Below, one piece after another: positions 1 to 10,323 of a DNA stretch of 64,000 nucleotides. The translations under genes and the position numbers were made by a program. Below the pieces are notes generated by a model. It saw only the letters and a list, made by a program, of their open reading frames with translations. It was not told the DNA's origin and searched no databases. Source of the stretch: Anthracocystis setariae (taxonomy: Eukaryota; Basidiomycota; Ustilaginomycetes; Ustilaginales; Ustilaginaceae); the NCBI GenBank assembly GCA_928724745.1, contig CAKMXJ010000008.1:434001-498000 (forward strand). Direction: 5' to 3'. Every line of letters starts with the position of its first letter. The first letter of the stretch is position 1.

Positions 1-498
1 AGTGCAGTTGTAGTAGGTTGCGCTCGCTAATACGCCGACGATTTCCCAAGAATCGGCAAAAAAAAAAAAAAAAATCATCTCACGATCGCCATCAATCGGT
101 TCTTGTGATTCTGTAAAGCTCTAACATTTACAAAAAAAATGCCGGAATAATGCACGATGACATCGACAAAGAAATGCGACCAATACAGTACGGTATAATA
201 CACCTTTTTTCAATCAAGTTCGGTATGCCGGCGTACGGAGTTTGGAATCAGCGAGCTTGTTCGAACTGCTTGTTCGGTATTGTCCAAGTGTTTCGGTGTA
301 GCGTGTCAGACAAAATCGATAAAGCTGAGGATCGAATTCGGTATCCGAACGGTGTCTGAGTGAGAGTTGTCCTCACCGTAGCTTCCAAGACACATCCTCC
401 TCGCCATCGCTGCTAACCACTACCACCATACCACGTTCTTGTACTGTATCATAGCTTCACATCGCAATGGTACGTCATAACAGAACTGTAAGCAACGT
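1..498. other. Non-coding left edge
   Basis: No convincing gene. It holds a short A run near 60-74 and several CGGTAT/TTCGGTAT words that recur further right. The small open frames here lack any recognisable protein features. Confidence 0.5.
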
Positions 499-627
499 GT
501 AACGCTCATCGAGTTCCTGCCTCCATACTCGCCGTGGCTGAACATCGCCAAGAACGTCTTCTCGAAGGTCAAGCCTGTAGTCACACGTCACGATGCCGCT
601 ACCGCCATCCAGCGTTTCGGTCTCTGA
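499..627 (+). pseudogene. Tc1/IS630-type transposase C-terminal relic
   Basis: Read from 499, the frame gives about 42 residues ending at a TGA at 625-627. It contains FLPPYSPWLN followed by NVFSKVK. That matches the last catalytic block of Tc1/mariner and IS630-type DDE transposases, whose usual form is LPPYSPxLNPIE. The NPIE part, which carries the third acidic residue, has decayed to NIAK. No start codon, helix-turn-helix or upstream catalytic Asp is visible, so this is a dead fragment. The family call is from the motif alone. Confidence 0.6.
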
Positions 628-769
628 ACTGTACTGTATTGCACTGTAGCGCTCATCGTCACACGTAATCGCAATCGTAGCTGTCTTGTCATCGTTTCCA
701 TTGCCAAACCATCATCTCAAGTACAGTAACAACGCTAAAGACAGTGATCAAGGAACTACTTGGTTACCG

Positions 770-950
770 AACACGCTTGTCATACCGAACTTGTAAGCAA
801 GCATTACCGAACTTGATGTGTATCTTACCGAAAAGCATACTTGATACCGAACAACTGTACCGAAAAGCATACATGCTACCGAACAACTGTATCGAATAGC
901 AGTGTAGTTACCAAACTTGTTATCGAAGTTGACAGTCCGAATTCCGAACT
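770..950. repeat. Degenerate ACCGAAC / ACCGAAAAGCATAC repeats
   Basis: TACCGAAC followed by AACTGTA or CTTGT recurs many times within about 180 bases, and ACCGAAAAGCATAC occurs twice (near 827-841 and 870-884). Related CGGTAT words lie at 190-350. The copies are imperfect, so this is an old or loosely amplified tandem array. Confidence 0.6.
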
Positions 951-1772
951 TGATCGAAAAAAGGTGTAGTTGCTTGATCTGCAGACCTTCGCAGCGAGTT
1001 CGCTAGGCGCAGCAGCAAAGTCGCCGACAGAGCAAGTTGCCAGCAGTCATGAGATACAGCAGAGCAGTGGCGTCCACAAACACACCAAACGACGCCCACT
1101 GCAGCAGCAGCAGCAGCAGCAGCCTAAGAGCCAATCTTCAACTTTGACTTCGAAAGACACTCCTTCTATCCAGACAAGCGTCTTGCGGAATTTACCATGC
1201 CTCGCCATGCGGGCCTCTTCTTCCATGTATATGGGGGAAAGCGTGGGTGGCTGACCTGGTGGTGGCAAGCTCCTTTTGGGAAGGAGAAGGGACGGTCTGA
1301 TAGATTGGGCTATTATTATACACTGTGCCCTGTGCCAAGTCCGAGTGACAAGCGGAGGGTCCAACCCCTGAAACTTTTGTGGTTGCTTCCTGGATCATTC
1401 AGTCCATTACAGCCCAATGCAGTGCAGCAAAGAACAACCCACACATCACTCGCTTCTATGTCTCGCAAATCTGCAATGCGCTCTGTCCTTTCTTTGGCAG
1501 GTTTGAGGGGGTTCTTGGTCCAACCTCGCCTCTCCCTCGTCTTCAATGCTGCTTCCGGTCCGATCCGCAACAGAAGTCATATTATTATTAGAGTAGAGTA
1601 TCAGGAAAAGTCCAATTCAGTTCAGCATGGTTATTGCTGGATCGGTCGGAAGATGCCGCAAGTACTGTAACATACATGGTCAGGCTCGAAGCTCAATCAA
1701 GCCTGGAGAGACTGGAGCAAAACCTGTTCGTGTGACGCGGTCTGGCTGCTGTAGCTGTAGCTGTAGTGTAGG

Positions 1773-1774
<2 letters not shown>

Positions 1775-1811
<37 letters not shown>
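1775..1811. repeat. Poly-T tract, 37 bases
   Basis: An uninterrupted run of T follows a CTGTAG repeat. It could be the poly-A tail of an old minus-strand retroposed copy or a simple expansion. Nothing next to it identifies a retroelement. Confidence 0.8.
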
Positions 1812-1812
<1 letters not shown>

Positions 1813-2445
1813 ATTAGTGTGTGTGAAATCGGCGACTAGCGCTTTAAAATTTTAAGCAAGCTTTTGAGTTGAACCTCGGGAAACGCTCAAATCACACACA
1901 TTATTACAGTATTTCCATGTGATCTTTCAGAGAACACAGCATCATCGCATAACTTTACAGCACACTCGAGCTCGGTGTTGTCCCTTGACGACCAGTCCCA
2001 TACAAGAGACGACGGATAGAGCACGGACAGGCGCTGCACAATTGCTCATCGTTGTCGGATTCTCTTTCTTGTCTGACGTTGGCCACAAACCATCACGACC
2101 ATCATTCCGACCCGACCAACGTAAAAGCAAGCCTGGCTCGACACGATATTGGTGTCTTTGTGCGCAGTCCCGGTCCACAAAGTGTGTCGAGGCCGCCTTA
2201 GCATATCACCAGAGCTGCCTCGACGATAGATACGACTCTCTTTCACATCCGGTGCATCTAGAATCGCGCTGTCGCTATCGCCCTGGCCCAACCCGCAAAT
2301 ACAGTACTGGCAGGTAGCCATCCGATCCAACGTTCTCATCGGCAATTCCGACCAGTCCAAATCGGATCTTTGCCGACACATCCAATCTAGCTGGCCATAA
2401 TCGATTAGGATCTAGACAGCTACCACTACCACTGCCACTGCCACG

Positions 2446-4932
2446 ATGACTTCGCTTCCTTACAAGTCCTCGACAGACCAAACGGATGTCGCCGACATTC
2501 CTCTCGACAACCTCCAATCGCCTCGTCAGCGCCAGTCCACACACAACAGTCCCACTCCCTCGTCCTCCAGCCCGCCCCCAGCTCACTTTGTCCACCATCA
2601 TCGCATCGATGACCCTCACTACTTTGAAGGCATGGATCCCGGAAACCAGGCTTCCTACGAGACCAGGCATCTTGCCCCCTCGGCTCCTGACCACAGCAGT
2701 GCCAGCGCAAGCGGTAGCAATCCCGATTCGTCCAATGCCACTTCAAATCCTAACAAGATTGGATGGGGCGCCAACAGCGACACCCTCGTCCAGCGTCCTG
2801 GACCGCCTATCAAGATCGGACTCCCTGTTCGGTCCGATACGTTCGAGCCACCCTCGGCCCCGTTCGCCAGCGCCGAAGCTCTCAATGGTCGTCACAGCCG
2901 TGCTAGCTCCCTCGCCAGCTCCGCCGATGAATCCGACGACTTCGATTGGGACACCTCTAGCGACGATGACGACGAGGTACGCCCTCGCAAGGGTGCTAAG
3001 GTGACGCGCGCCAAGCGTGGTCGTAAGATCTATCTCGCTTGCCTTCGTCTTGCCCGCCCCGTTCGTATCCTTCTCATTGCCATGATCGGCACCGCTATCT
3101 GTCTTGTCCCGTTCATCGTCGTCACTGCCACGGATAGCTCCTCACCCGCTCGCTCGCCCATCATTGTTTGGAGCATTTGGATCGCCATCATCTGGGCTAC
3201 CTCTTGTGGCACATTCTTGGTGGTCGAATGGCTCCCTCCTCTGGCTCTGCGACTAGTCATTGCTGTTTATGGAAAGGCGCCCGAGTTCATCAAAACGTAC
3301 ATCGAGGCTTTCATGGCAACCACCTTCTACTTCAAGCTGGTACTCTGTATCACTTGGGCATGGATCAGTCTCGGAGCCGTGCTTGCCATTCGTTACAACT
3401 CCGACACTCGGCCTCGTTACTTCCGAACCATCTTTATGGTCATCCGAGCTCTTTTTGCTACAAGCATCATCCTCGTGGCCGAAAAGGTGGCACTTCAATT
3501 CATTGCCATCAACTTCCACAAGACCGCCGTCAAGGACAGACTCGAGCAGAACCAAAAGGCTCTTAAAGCGCTTGACAAGCTCCATGAATCCAAGTATCTA
3601 CACCAGCGTTCTGCACGCCGATTCAACATGCGCAGTCGACCAAACTCGCCTGGATACAAGCAGGCATATGGTCACCATCCGGCCAAGCAGTCGCGCGAGG
3701 CTCTGACTGGCTACTTCCCTCCTGGTCAGTACGCCGATCCAAACGCCGCCGCCGACGAAAAGCATCGCTCCCTCTTCCACCATCATCGCGACGGAACCAA
3801 GACACCAACCGAACACGATCAACGCAAGAACGAGCGAAAAGCCAACTTTGCTTCGCAGATCACGGAAGCTATCGCCATGGCTACCCTCAAGGACAGCAAG
3901 CTGTACAAGGGCAGTCAGCTCGGGTCGCAACGTTCGGCTCGTAAGCTTGCCAAGTTGCTGTTTACCAATCTATCGGACAACAAGTCCACTTTGGTGGCCG
4001 AAGACTTCGTGCCGTATTTCAAGACCGAAGAGGAGGCTCGTGAGGCGTTCAACCTTTTTGACGCCGACAAGAACGGCGATATTAGCAAGCAGGAGATGCG
4101 CGAAGCTGTACAGAGGATCTACCGCGAAAGAAGATCGCTCTCGACTTCGCTCAAGGACATGTCGTCGGCTATCTCGAAGCTCGATGGTGTGCTGATGTTC
4201 ATCGGTCTCATCATCGTCGTCTTTATCTGGCTTCTCATCTTCAACGGCGACTCGACCGTGTCCAACATTGTTCCTCTGTCCACCTTTGTGGTCGGATTCT
4301 CTTTCATCTTTGGCAATTCGGCCAAGAACATCTTTGAGAGCATGATCTTTATCTTTGCTACTCACCCGTACGATGTTGGAGACTTGGTGTGCATTGACGA
4401 GGTATGGATGTTTGTCAAGGAGTTTGGACTTCTCTCGACCACCTTCCGTACCACTGTCAACCAGGAGGTCGTGGCGCCCAACGCGCTGTTGGCGACCAAA
4501 AAGTACATCTATAACTCTCGTCGTTCCAACGCTCAATGGGAGTTCACCATGATCCAAGTCGGGTTCGATACGTCGCTCGAAACGATTGAGAATCTGCGAT
4601 CGACGCTGCGCGCCTGGACCAAGGAGAACGATCGCGAGTTTGGCGGGCCGCTTGATATCAACTTTAACACGATCACGCAGCAGAATGCGGTCGAGTTGAT
4701 CGTGGCGTTTGAACACAAGGGCAATTGGCAGGATTGGGGCGCAAGGTGGGATAGGAGGACCAAGTTGATGAAGAGGATCAAGACGGCGTGCCAAGAGTTG
4801 GGGATTGTTTATCAGATGCCTCCTCAGCCGATTACCTTCCATCCAAGGTCCGGACCGGCTCCGTTCAAGATGGGTCCCAATCAGTCGTTTCAACAGGCAA
4901 CACAGCAGCAGCAGCAGCAGAGCGCGTTTTAA
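2446..4932 (+). CDS. EF-hand MscS-family mechanosensitive ion channel
   Basis: This is an 828-residue protein in one uninterrupted frame. Residues 1-190 are Ser/Pro/Asp-rich and probably disordered, ending in a basic stretch. Hydrophobic segments follow at about 205-230, 240-270, 290-320 and 330-350. A cytosolic linker leads to an EF-hand near residue 539 (FDADKNGDISKQE, with Asp, Asp, Asn, Asp and Glu in calcium-binding positions). A hydrophobic pair near 575-630 then leads into the MscS pore and beta domain (DVGDLVCIDE, FRTTVNQEVVAPN). The tail is Gln-rich. The order fits fungal Msy1/Msy2-type channels, which release calcium or ions from ER membranes on hypo-osmotic swelling. The ER location is family knowledge. 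The first ATG was chosen because the Ser/Pro-rich N-terminus continues unbroken from it. The gene converges on the beta-tubulin gene. Confidence 0.93.
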   Translation: MTSLPYKSSTDQTDVADIPLDNLQSPRQRQSTHNSPTPSSSSPPPAHFVHHHRIDDPHYFEGMDPGNQASYETRHLAPSAPDHSSASASGSNPDSSNATSNPNKIGWGANSDTLVQRPGPPIKIGLPVRSDTFEPPSAPFASAEALNGRHSRASSLASSADESDDFDWDTSSDDDDEVRPRKGAKVTRAKRGRKIYLACLRLARPVRILLIAMIGTAICLVPFIVVTATDSSSPARSPIIVWSIWIAIIWATSCGTFLVVEWLPPLALRLVIAVYGKAPEFIKTYIEAFMATTFYFKLVLCITWAWISLGAVLAIRYNSDTRPRYFRTIFMVIRALFATSIILVAEKVALQFIAINFHKTAVKDRLEQNQKALKALDKLHESKYLHQRSARRFNMRSRPNSPGYKQAYGHHPAKQSREALTGYFPPGQYADPNAAADEKHRSLFHHHRDGTKTPTEHDQRKNERKANFASQITEAIAMATLKDSKLYKGSQLGSQRSARKLAKLLFTNLSDNKSTLVAEDFVPYFKTEEEAREAFNLFDADKNGDISKQEMREAVQRIYRERRSLSTSLKDMSSAISKLDGVLMFIGLIIVVFIWLLIFNGDSTVSNIVPLSTFVVGFSFIFGNSAKNIFESMIFIFATHPYDVGDLVCIDEVWMFVKEFGLLSTTFRTTVNQEVVAPNALLATKKYIYNSRRSNAQWEFTMIQVGFDTSLETIENLRSTLRAWTKENDREFGGPLDINFNTITQQNAVELIVAFEHKGNWQDWGARWDRRTKLMKRIKTACQELGIVYQMPPQPITFHPRSGPAPFKMGPNQSFQQATQQQQQQSAF

Positions 4933-5398
4933 GGTGAGGCGTACAGTATTCGGTGAACAGGGCAGCCGGGTTTGCTGCCTTACAATTCCACATCGCTGAT
5001 TCGAGGTAGTGTTGGCCAATCTCCGTGGTCACCTTTAGAAATTTTTAGAGTTCCCGCAAATTGCATTTCTTTGTTCCCCCCCCCCCCCTCCCCCCGTTTT
5101 CCCAAATTACCTCTTTGCTTCTGGTGTCATGGGGTTTGTTTGCTTGTGTGATCGGATCGAGACGGGGAGTTGCGCACTTGCTGATCGTGTTTTAGGGACA
5201 AGAAAAGTGATAGGAAAAGGGGAACTCGATTTTTGTCATTTTTGTTGCGGGAAAGAGAAGAGGCCGAGGTGGTGGTGGTGGTGGTGGTGACATACAAAAC
5301 GGTGAAACAGGGGGTGGGGGGGGGCGGAAAAGAAAGGAAGAAGGATGAGGGGGCGGGGGGAACGTCTACACAAGTACAACCCTCAGTGGGGGAAGGGG
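4933..5398. other. Convergent intergenic region
   Basis: This is shared 3' flank of the channel and tubulin genes. It holds a short C run near 5078-5087 interrupted by a T, GT-rich sequence, and a (GGT)n tract near 5268-5289. No gene is seen. Confidence 0.6.
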
Positions 5399-6992
5399 TT
5401 ATTGGTCGTCTGCGTACTGGACGCTGTTCTCGTCCTGATAGTGCTGACCTTCTTCTGGGTAGTTTGCGTCTTCTGCGTACTCGCCCTCGTACTGTTCTCC
5501 CTGGTAAAGTTCATCCTCTTCATCCACGCCTGCGCTCTCATACTGCTGATACTCAGCGATGAGATCCATCAAATTGCTCTCTGCCTCTGTAAACTCCATC
5601 TCGTCCATCCCCTCGCCGGTATACCAATGCAAGAACGCCTTCCTCCTGAACATGAGCGAAAACTGATCGTGCGTGCGCTTAAACAGCTCCTGGATGCTCG
5701 TCGTATTCGCAATAAACGTCGCCGACATCTTGAGACTCGGAGGAGCCACATTGCACAACGACGTCAACACGTTGTTGGGGATCCACTCGACGAATCCGCT
5801 CGGGTTCTTTTCGCGCAAGTTGTACATCTCGTTCTCCACATCCCTCGCATTCACCGCTCCTCGGAAGATCGCGGCCACGGTCAGATACTTGCCCAAACGA
5901 GGATCGATCGCAGCCATGATGTTCTTGGGATCATACCCTTGCGAGATCAACTCGCTCGTCTTGATCGACTGGTACGCCTTGGACCCCGGCGCCACCAACG
6001 GCGCAAACCCAGTGGTAAAAAAGTGCAGACGCGGGAACGGAACCAGATTGACTCCCATCTTGCGCAAGTCCGAATTGAGCTGACCAGGGAAGCGCAGCGT
6101 GGTCGAACAGCCGGACATGGCGTACGAGATGATCGAGTTGAGATCGGCATACGTTGGGTTCTTGGTGCGCAGCGTTCGTTGGCAGATGTCGTACAGCGCC
6201 TCGTTGTCCAGGCAGAAAGTCATATCCGAGTTCTCCACAAGTTGATGGAACGACAGCGTTGCGTTGTACGGCTCCACCACGGTGTCCGACACTTTGGGTG
6301 AGGGAAGCACCGACCATGTGGCAAGCATTCGATCCGGGAACTCTTCGCGCAACTTGGTCAGCAGGTTGGTACCCAGACCGGAACCCGTACCACCACCGAG
6401 CGAGTGCACCAGTTGGAAACCTTGCAACATGTCGGCCTTTTCGGCTTCTTTGCGAGCAACGTCGAGTACTTGATCAAGCAGTTCGGCTCCTTCCGTGTAG
6501 TAGCCCTTGGAGAAGTTGTTGCCCGCTCCGGACTCGCCGTTGATGTAGTTGTCGGGGCGGAAGAGTTTTCCGAGTGGTCCCGAACGGATCGTATCCATGG
6601 TGCCTGGCTCCAAATCGACTTGGATGGAACTGTTTCACGAACGAAAGAATTGCATCCCATCTCTGGTCAGTGATCGGTCCACGCATTGGAGGAGACCATG
6701 GAGGTGCAAACTTACCGAGGCACATATTTGCCTTGTTGTCCAGACGGTTCGAAGAAGACGCCCACTCTGCCGAGTTGTTCTGCCTCGTTGTCGCCCACAT
6801 AGCGCTGTGATCATCCCAACGTGGTTATCAGTGCAATATCAGTATATGTTCGACTCGACATCATGCCATAGGTGTTTTTAAGTGACTTACACCATCTCCG
6901 TCGAGGCCGTGCTCGTTGAGAATGCTCTGCCAGAAAGCCGACGAGATCTGGTTTCCTGCCTGACCAACAGCGAATGTGATAAGTTCTCTCAT
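5399..6992 (-). CDS. Beta-tubulin, divergent
   Basis: Three exons: 6992-6891, 6804-6716 and 6629-5399. The two introns are each 86 bases, with GTAAGT/GTAAG donors and CAG acceptors. The product is 473 residues, longer than the usual 445-450 because of an extended acidic Tyr-rich tail. The N-terminus begins MRE, where most beta-tubulins have the MREI autoregulatory tetrapeptide. The GTP-binding GGGTGSG loop is present at about residue 143, as are the family blocks FVEWIPNN and [17 protein letters not shown] two-residue insertion before residue 167 shifts the numbering. It forms microtubules with alpha-tubulin. Many positions differ from typical fungal beta-tubulin: Trp at the position equivalent to F167 and Met at the position equivalent to E198, while F200 is kept. 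It may be a second, specialised paralogue. The exon model was built from frame and splice signals. Confidence 0.93.
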
Positions 6993-7535
6993 GTTTGCGC
7001 GCGATGTGTGGCAGGGGAGGAAGGGGGATCGAGTGTCGAGAAGAAAAAAAGGATGGTGGAAGTGGTGATCCAAGCGTTGCGGTGAGATTTGACAATTGAA
7101 TGGCACTCCGAGATGCGATAGCGGTGTGTTTGTTGCCCGATGAGATCAGATCAAATCAACTTTAAATGGATCTAGACTGGGTTGGTGCGTAGATGTGGTC
7201 CCGATTTGTTGCAGTCTGAGTCGAGGCCTTTGCTCAAAAGATCAACACACAACAGACACGCGTTTTGCTTTTTCTTTCTTTTTATTTTTTTTTGGCTTTT
7301 TTTTTGCGCGTGGCCCGTCTCGCCCGAATCAACACCCAACCTCAAAAAACGTGTTCCTCGCCGTGTTAATTTCCTCGCACGGACTGCCAAAATGGGACGT
7401 GGGAAACTGCAAATTTACGTGGGGATGCTCAATCTGACATGACTTGAAACATGCACGTCGGAAAAGCCTGTCAAACTTGGGCTGAGCTGAGCTGTCGAGG
7501 TACGTAAAACTGCACTTTCTACGCCATCGCGCCAT
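6993..7535. promoter_or_regulatory. Beta-tubulin upstream region
   Basis: This is the probable promoter and leader of the minus-strand tubulin gene. It contains a T-rich, pyrimidine-biased stretch near 7265-7305 on the plus strand (purine-rich on the coding strand). No separate gene is seen. SP1 ends at 7536. Confidence 0.45.
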
Positions 7536-8090
7536 CTAATGGAACATAAACTTTTCCCTCCCCCAGGTGGTCTGTAGGCTCTCCTTTGTATCTTCAGCGA
7601 TCTCCTTCAACCAATCCCATACTCCCAACTGGTCCCCTCGCTCCAAATGTACTAGACCTACGCCCTTCACGTACGTTCCCGGCTTGGAGTGAAGCATCAT
7701 GATCACCTTTTCTTCCTGCCATTTCATGGCCCGCTCTCCTCCCTCTTCCCCCTCTCCCACAGGAACTTGTTTGTACTCTCTGAGAACGTAAGGTGACAGC
7801 ATCAGACAGCCTTGAGCCACGTGCCTGGTGCAAGCAAGTAGATAGCGGCTGTTCGAGTCTTGCATGTGGAGTAGCTCTTGAACCAACGATGCCTCGCTCG
7901 AGGGTGTGACACCGGCGATGTAGTCTGGAGGCAGCGAGAGCACGTGCGAAACCGTCATGGCGAGACGCCGAGGCTCAGCAATCTCGTGACTTGCAGCTGC
8001 GCCGTCCACTTGCGCCTGGCCAGAAACATAAATGAGGCATGGCAGGAGGAGGAGCAAGGACCTCAGGAAAGCTGTCACGGTGAAAAGCAT
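7536..8090 (-). CDS. Secreted protein SP1 (candidate effector)
   Basis: A 184-residue protein with a clear signal peptide (MLFTVTAFLRSLLLLL, cleavage near SGQA). I start at the second ATG of the frame because the hydrophobic core then sits at the N-terminus. The mature part has a predicted helix ending LPPDYIAG, an NSRYLL strand, a second strand ending LSPYV, a strand YVKGVGLVHL and a C-terminal helix with WDWLKEI. This matches the pattern of SP5 and SP6 (helix with LPxxY, RY/F strand, G-h-x-h strand, W-containing helix). Unlike most members it keeps two cysteines. A TATAAATT box lies about 75 bases upstream. It is the first gene of the effector array. No enzyme motif is seen. Confidence 0.85.
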   Translation of the reverse strand: MLFTVTAFLRSLLLLLPCLIYVSGQAQVDGAAASHEIAEPRRLAMTVSHVLSLPPDYIAGVTPSSEASLVQELLHMQDSNSRYLLACTRHVAQGCLMLSPYVLREYKQVPVGEGEEGGERAMKWQEEKVIMMLHSKPGTYVKGVGLVHLERGDQLGVWDWLKEIAEDTKESLQTTWGREKFMFH

Positions 8091-8610
8091 CTTGGAAAAC
8101 AACCGGAAGCTCGCGCGGATCAAGGCAATGTCACTTCACCTGTTCGAGCTAGGACGCAAGAGCATGCAATTTATACCTCTAAGTTCCCGAGTGAACGTCA
8201 GCAAACCTCAGCGAAACCATTCAGAGCAAGAGTCTCATGACCATCGATATCGATTACTGCTGTTGTCATGAGACTTCCGCAGACGCTACATGTTGGCTCA
8301 ATTGTTCGGAACCATTGCCGTTCTGCCTTATAGATCCAACGCACTTACGCGTCGATCCTGCTGACCCGCGCTCGTACTTGTGGGCTCAATCTCCAATTAC
8401 TATAAGCATTGACGGCAGCCCCATCAGCAACGTCCGCCTTCACAACATCACATGAACGGCAAATAGTGTGCCGGTAAAGGAGCTCTTGAAATGGTAGCCA
8501 GCCGGCGAGTTTCATTGATCCCGAATGCAGAGCCTGACAAAACACCCGACCTCTCCATCTCTGCGCATTGCATGCCGCGCACTCTCAGTAACATCCGAGG
8601 TGAGGCGCAG
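8091..8610. other. Spacer between SP1 and SP2
   Basis: It holds the SP1 promoter (coding-strand GGTATAAATT near 8166-8176) and the 3' flank of SP2. No gene is seen. Confidence 0.5.
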
Positions 8611-9162
8611 TCAAAGATGCAAGATCATCGGTCCGAACCGCTGCAGCAAAGCTTGACGATCCCACGAAGACCGCTCAAACAGCCTCTGCCAAGCCTCGGC
8701 CGCTCTTGCCGAAACATGAGGAGCGGGTAGATACGCCTCTCCGATCACCTCTGCCCTCAATCCGGGTGTGAGGCTTAGCATGATCATAGCGTATCTCAGC
8801 TCGTTCGTCCTCTCATGTCGAAACGTGTAGGTCGTGTATGCCAGAGCTCCGTCCGGATTTCCAGGCTCGGAGATCAAGCCATACCGATGTCGTGGAGAGC
8901 TGAGAACTCTTCGTGCTCGATCTTCGATCTCTTGCGTGTAGCCGAGCACCGGGTTGAAGGTACTTGACGGTATACCGGTAGCCGCCTCAATCAGTGTGGT
9001 CGAGGTGGTCGCCAGCGAGGTATCGAAAAGCTGATCGTCGATGGCCGGATTGTGTTCTCGGTCCATATCCCCTTCGAATTCTGCACACAAAATATGCACA
9101 GAGAGCAAGAGGAACAAAAGAATGAAACGACGCATGGTCATCATCGACAAGAGTAGTGCCAA
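8611..9162 (-). CDS. Secreted protein SP2 (candidate effector)
   Basis: A 183-residue protein. The signal peptide is MRRFILLFLLLSVHILCA, so the ATGs at 9162, 9144, 9141 and 9135 are all possible starts; I give the longest. The mature part begins EFEGDMD and continues NPAIDDQL, EAATGIP, then RHRYGLISEPG and GALAYTTYTF, a strand EVIGEAYLP and a C-terminal helix with W and FGPMILHL. It is clearly the paralogue of SP3 next door (DDQL, ATGIP, EPGN, GALAYTTYxF, LGEAxIP, RFG all shared). The mature protein has no cysteine. A TATTTATAG box lies about 45-75 bases upstream depending on the start. Function unknown; probably secreted during plant infection. Confidence 0.87.
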   Translation of the reverse strand: MALLLSMMTMRRFILLFLLLSVHILCAEFEGDMDREHNPAIDDQLFDTSLATTSTTLIEAATGIPSSTFNPVLGYTQEIEDRARRVLSSPRHRYGLISEPGNPDGALAYTTYTFRHERTNELRYAMIMLSLTPGLRAEVIGEAYLPAPHVSARAAEAWQRLFERSSWDRQALLQRFGPMILHL

Positions 9163-9783
9163 GTGGTCTCGTTAAGCGGATGCTAAATCCGCCTCCCCTT
9201 CCAGCTATAAATACTGGACGTGGGACACAAGTCAGTCTCGCACCAGCTCAAGCGAATACCATACCGTTCTGTGTCCAATAGAGTTCGACTTCAGTGGGTC
9301 CCATTCATAGTTGAACACGCCAGGACGATTGCGATGAAGTAGGATACAGTTTTTGGCAAGCCACACTTCACGTCTGGCAAGTTGATGCGAAACCGGGGCG
9401 TTCTGGAATTCATATTGCAAGCCAAGCCGTGCAATCTGCTTCCGTTGATGTCACACCATGGAAGCTCCGTCCCGATCCGGATGTTGAATCGTGCCGGTAC
9501 AACCCGGTGATAGTGTGAACATGAGCAACTGGCTTGGATTCATAAGTGTGGTAAAGACAACCTGCTTATCTGATGCTGGTGGTGTCATGCAAAGTGGTAC
9601 AGTACAAGCTTATCAGACTTATCAAATTTGGAGGGTGAACCTCAGGGTATGAGGACCGCACTGCGGGACGTTACCCGGTATCATTGATACCTCCACAAGA
9701 TCAAGGCAATACGAGGTTCAGGCGGCGTCCAACACTGGGCCCACCCATTTCCCTCTAGCCTCGGAAACATCCTGACTGAAGCG
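9163..9783. other. Spacer between SP2 and SP3
   Basis: The SP2 TATA-like box is near 9204-9213. The rest shows no gene, RNA or clear repeat. Confidence 0.45.
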
Positions 9784-10323
9784 TCAGAAATGAAAGACAT
9801 TGCGCCCGAACCTCTCCATCAGATGGGTCTTGTCAAAGTGAAGATTCGATCTCAGCCTCTGCAAAGCATCGAGGGCCCTTGTCCTGTCATGGAGTGGAAT
9901 ATGAGCCTCGCCCAAATACTCGGTCCTAAGATTTCGTGCAACACTGAACAGCAATACTCCATAGCTGCGTTGCCTCGTTCTGGGATGTTGGAATGCGTAA
10001 GTCGTATAAGCCAGAGCTCCACGATAGTTACCAGGCTCGTGCGTCAGTCCGAATCGGACCCTAGGCTGCACCACATGATCTCGCGCCCTTTCTGCGACAT
10101 CATCTGCATGGGATTGTCCAAGTATTGGGCCTAGGAAACCTGGTGGGATCCCGGTTGCATCCTCTACGAGTCTGGCTGCGGATGTAGCTTTGTCAATGCT
10201 GTCTAGCTGATCGTCGATGTGCGGATTGAGGTCTTCGTCCAAATCACCATCGTACTCCGCGGAGAAAGTGCCAGGAGACAGAAAGAGGAAGAAGAACAGG
10301 ACGATGGACAGAACGAGCTTCAT
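9784..10323 (-). CDS. Secreted protein SP3 (candidate effector)
   Basis: A 179-residue protein starting MKLVLSIVLFFFLFLSPG, a strong signal peptide with cleavage near TFSA. The frame is open for 63 more codons upstream, but the TATA box (CTATAAGTAC at about 10391-10400) lies inside that extension, so the internal ATG is preferred. The mature part begins EYDGDLDEDLNP and tracks SP2 block by block: DDQL, ATGIPPG, RFGLTHEPGN, GALAYTTYAF, LGEAHIP and a C-terminal RFGRNVFHF. No cysteine in the mature part. SP2 and SP3 are a tandem duplicate pair. Confidence 0.88.
   Translation of the reverse strand: MKLVLSIVLFFFLFLSPGTFSAEYDGDLDEDLNPHIDDQLDSIDKATSAARLVEDATGIPPGFLGPILGQSHADDVAERARDHVVQPRVRFGLTHEPGNYRGALAYTTYAFQHPRTRQRSYGVLLFSVARNLRTEYLGEAHIPLHDRTRALDALQRLRSNLHFDKTHLMERFGRNVFHF

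Larger units (their letters stand above)
628..2445. other. Repeat-rich region upstream of the channel gene
   Basis: No gene could be supported. It holds degenerate ACCGAA-type repeats (770-950), a (CAG)7 run near 1102-1122, a 37-base T run (1775-1811) preceded by CTGTAG repeats, and presumably the promoter and leader of the MscS gene in the last few hundred bases. Confidence 0.5.

Noticed and set aside
3970..5019. 349-codon minus-strand frame over the channel gene
   Set aside because: Antisense shadow of the MscS coding sequence with no recognisable domains.
5345..6301. 318-codon plus-strand frame over the tubulin gene
   Set aside because: Arg/His/Leu-rich shadow of the beta-tubulin last exon on the other strand.
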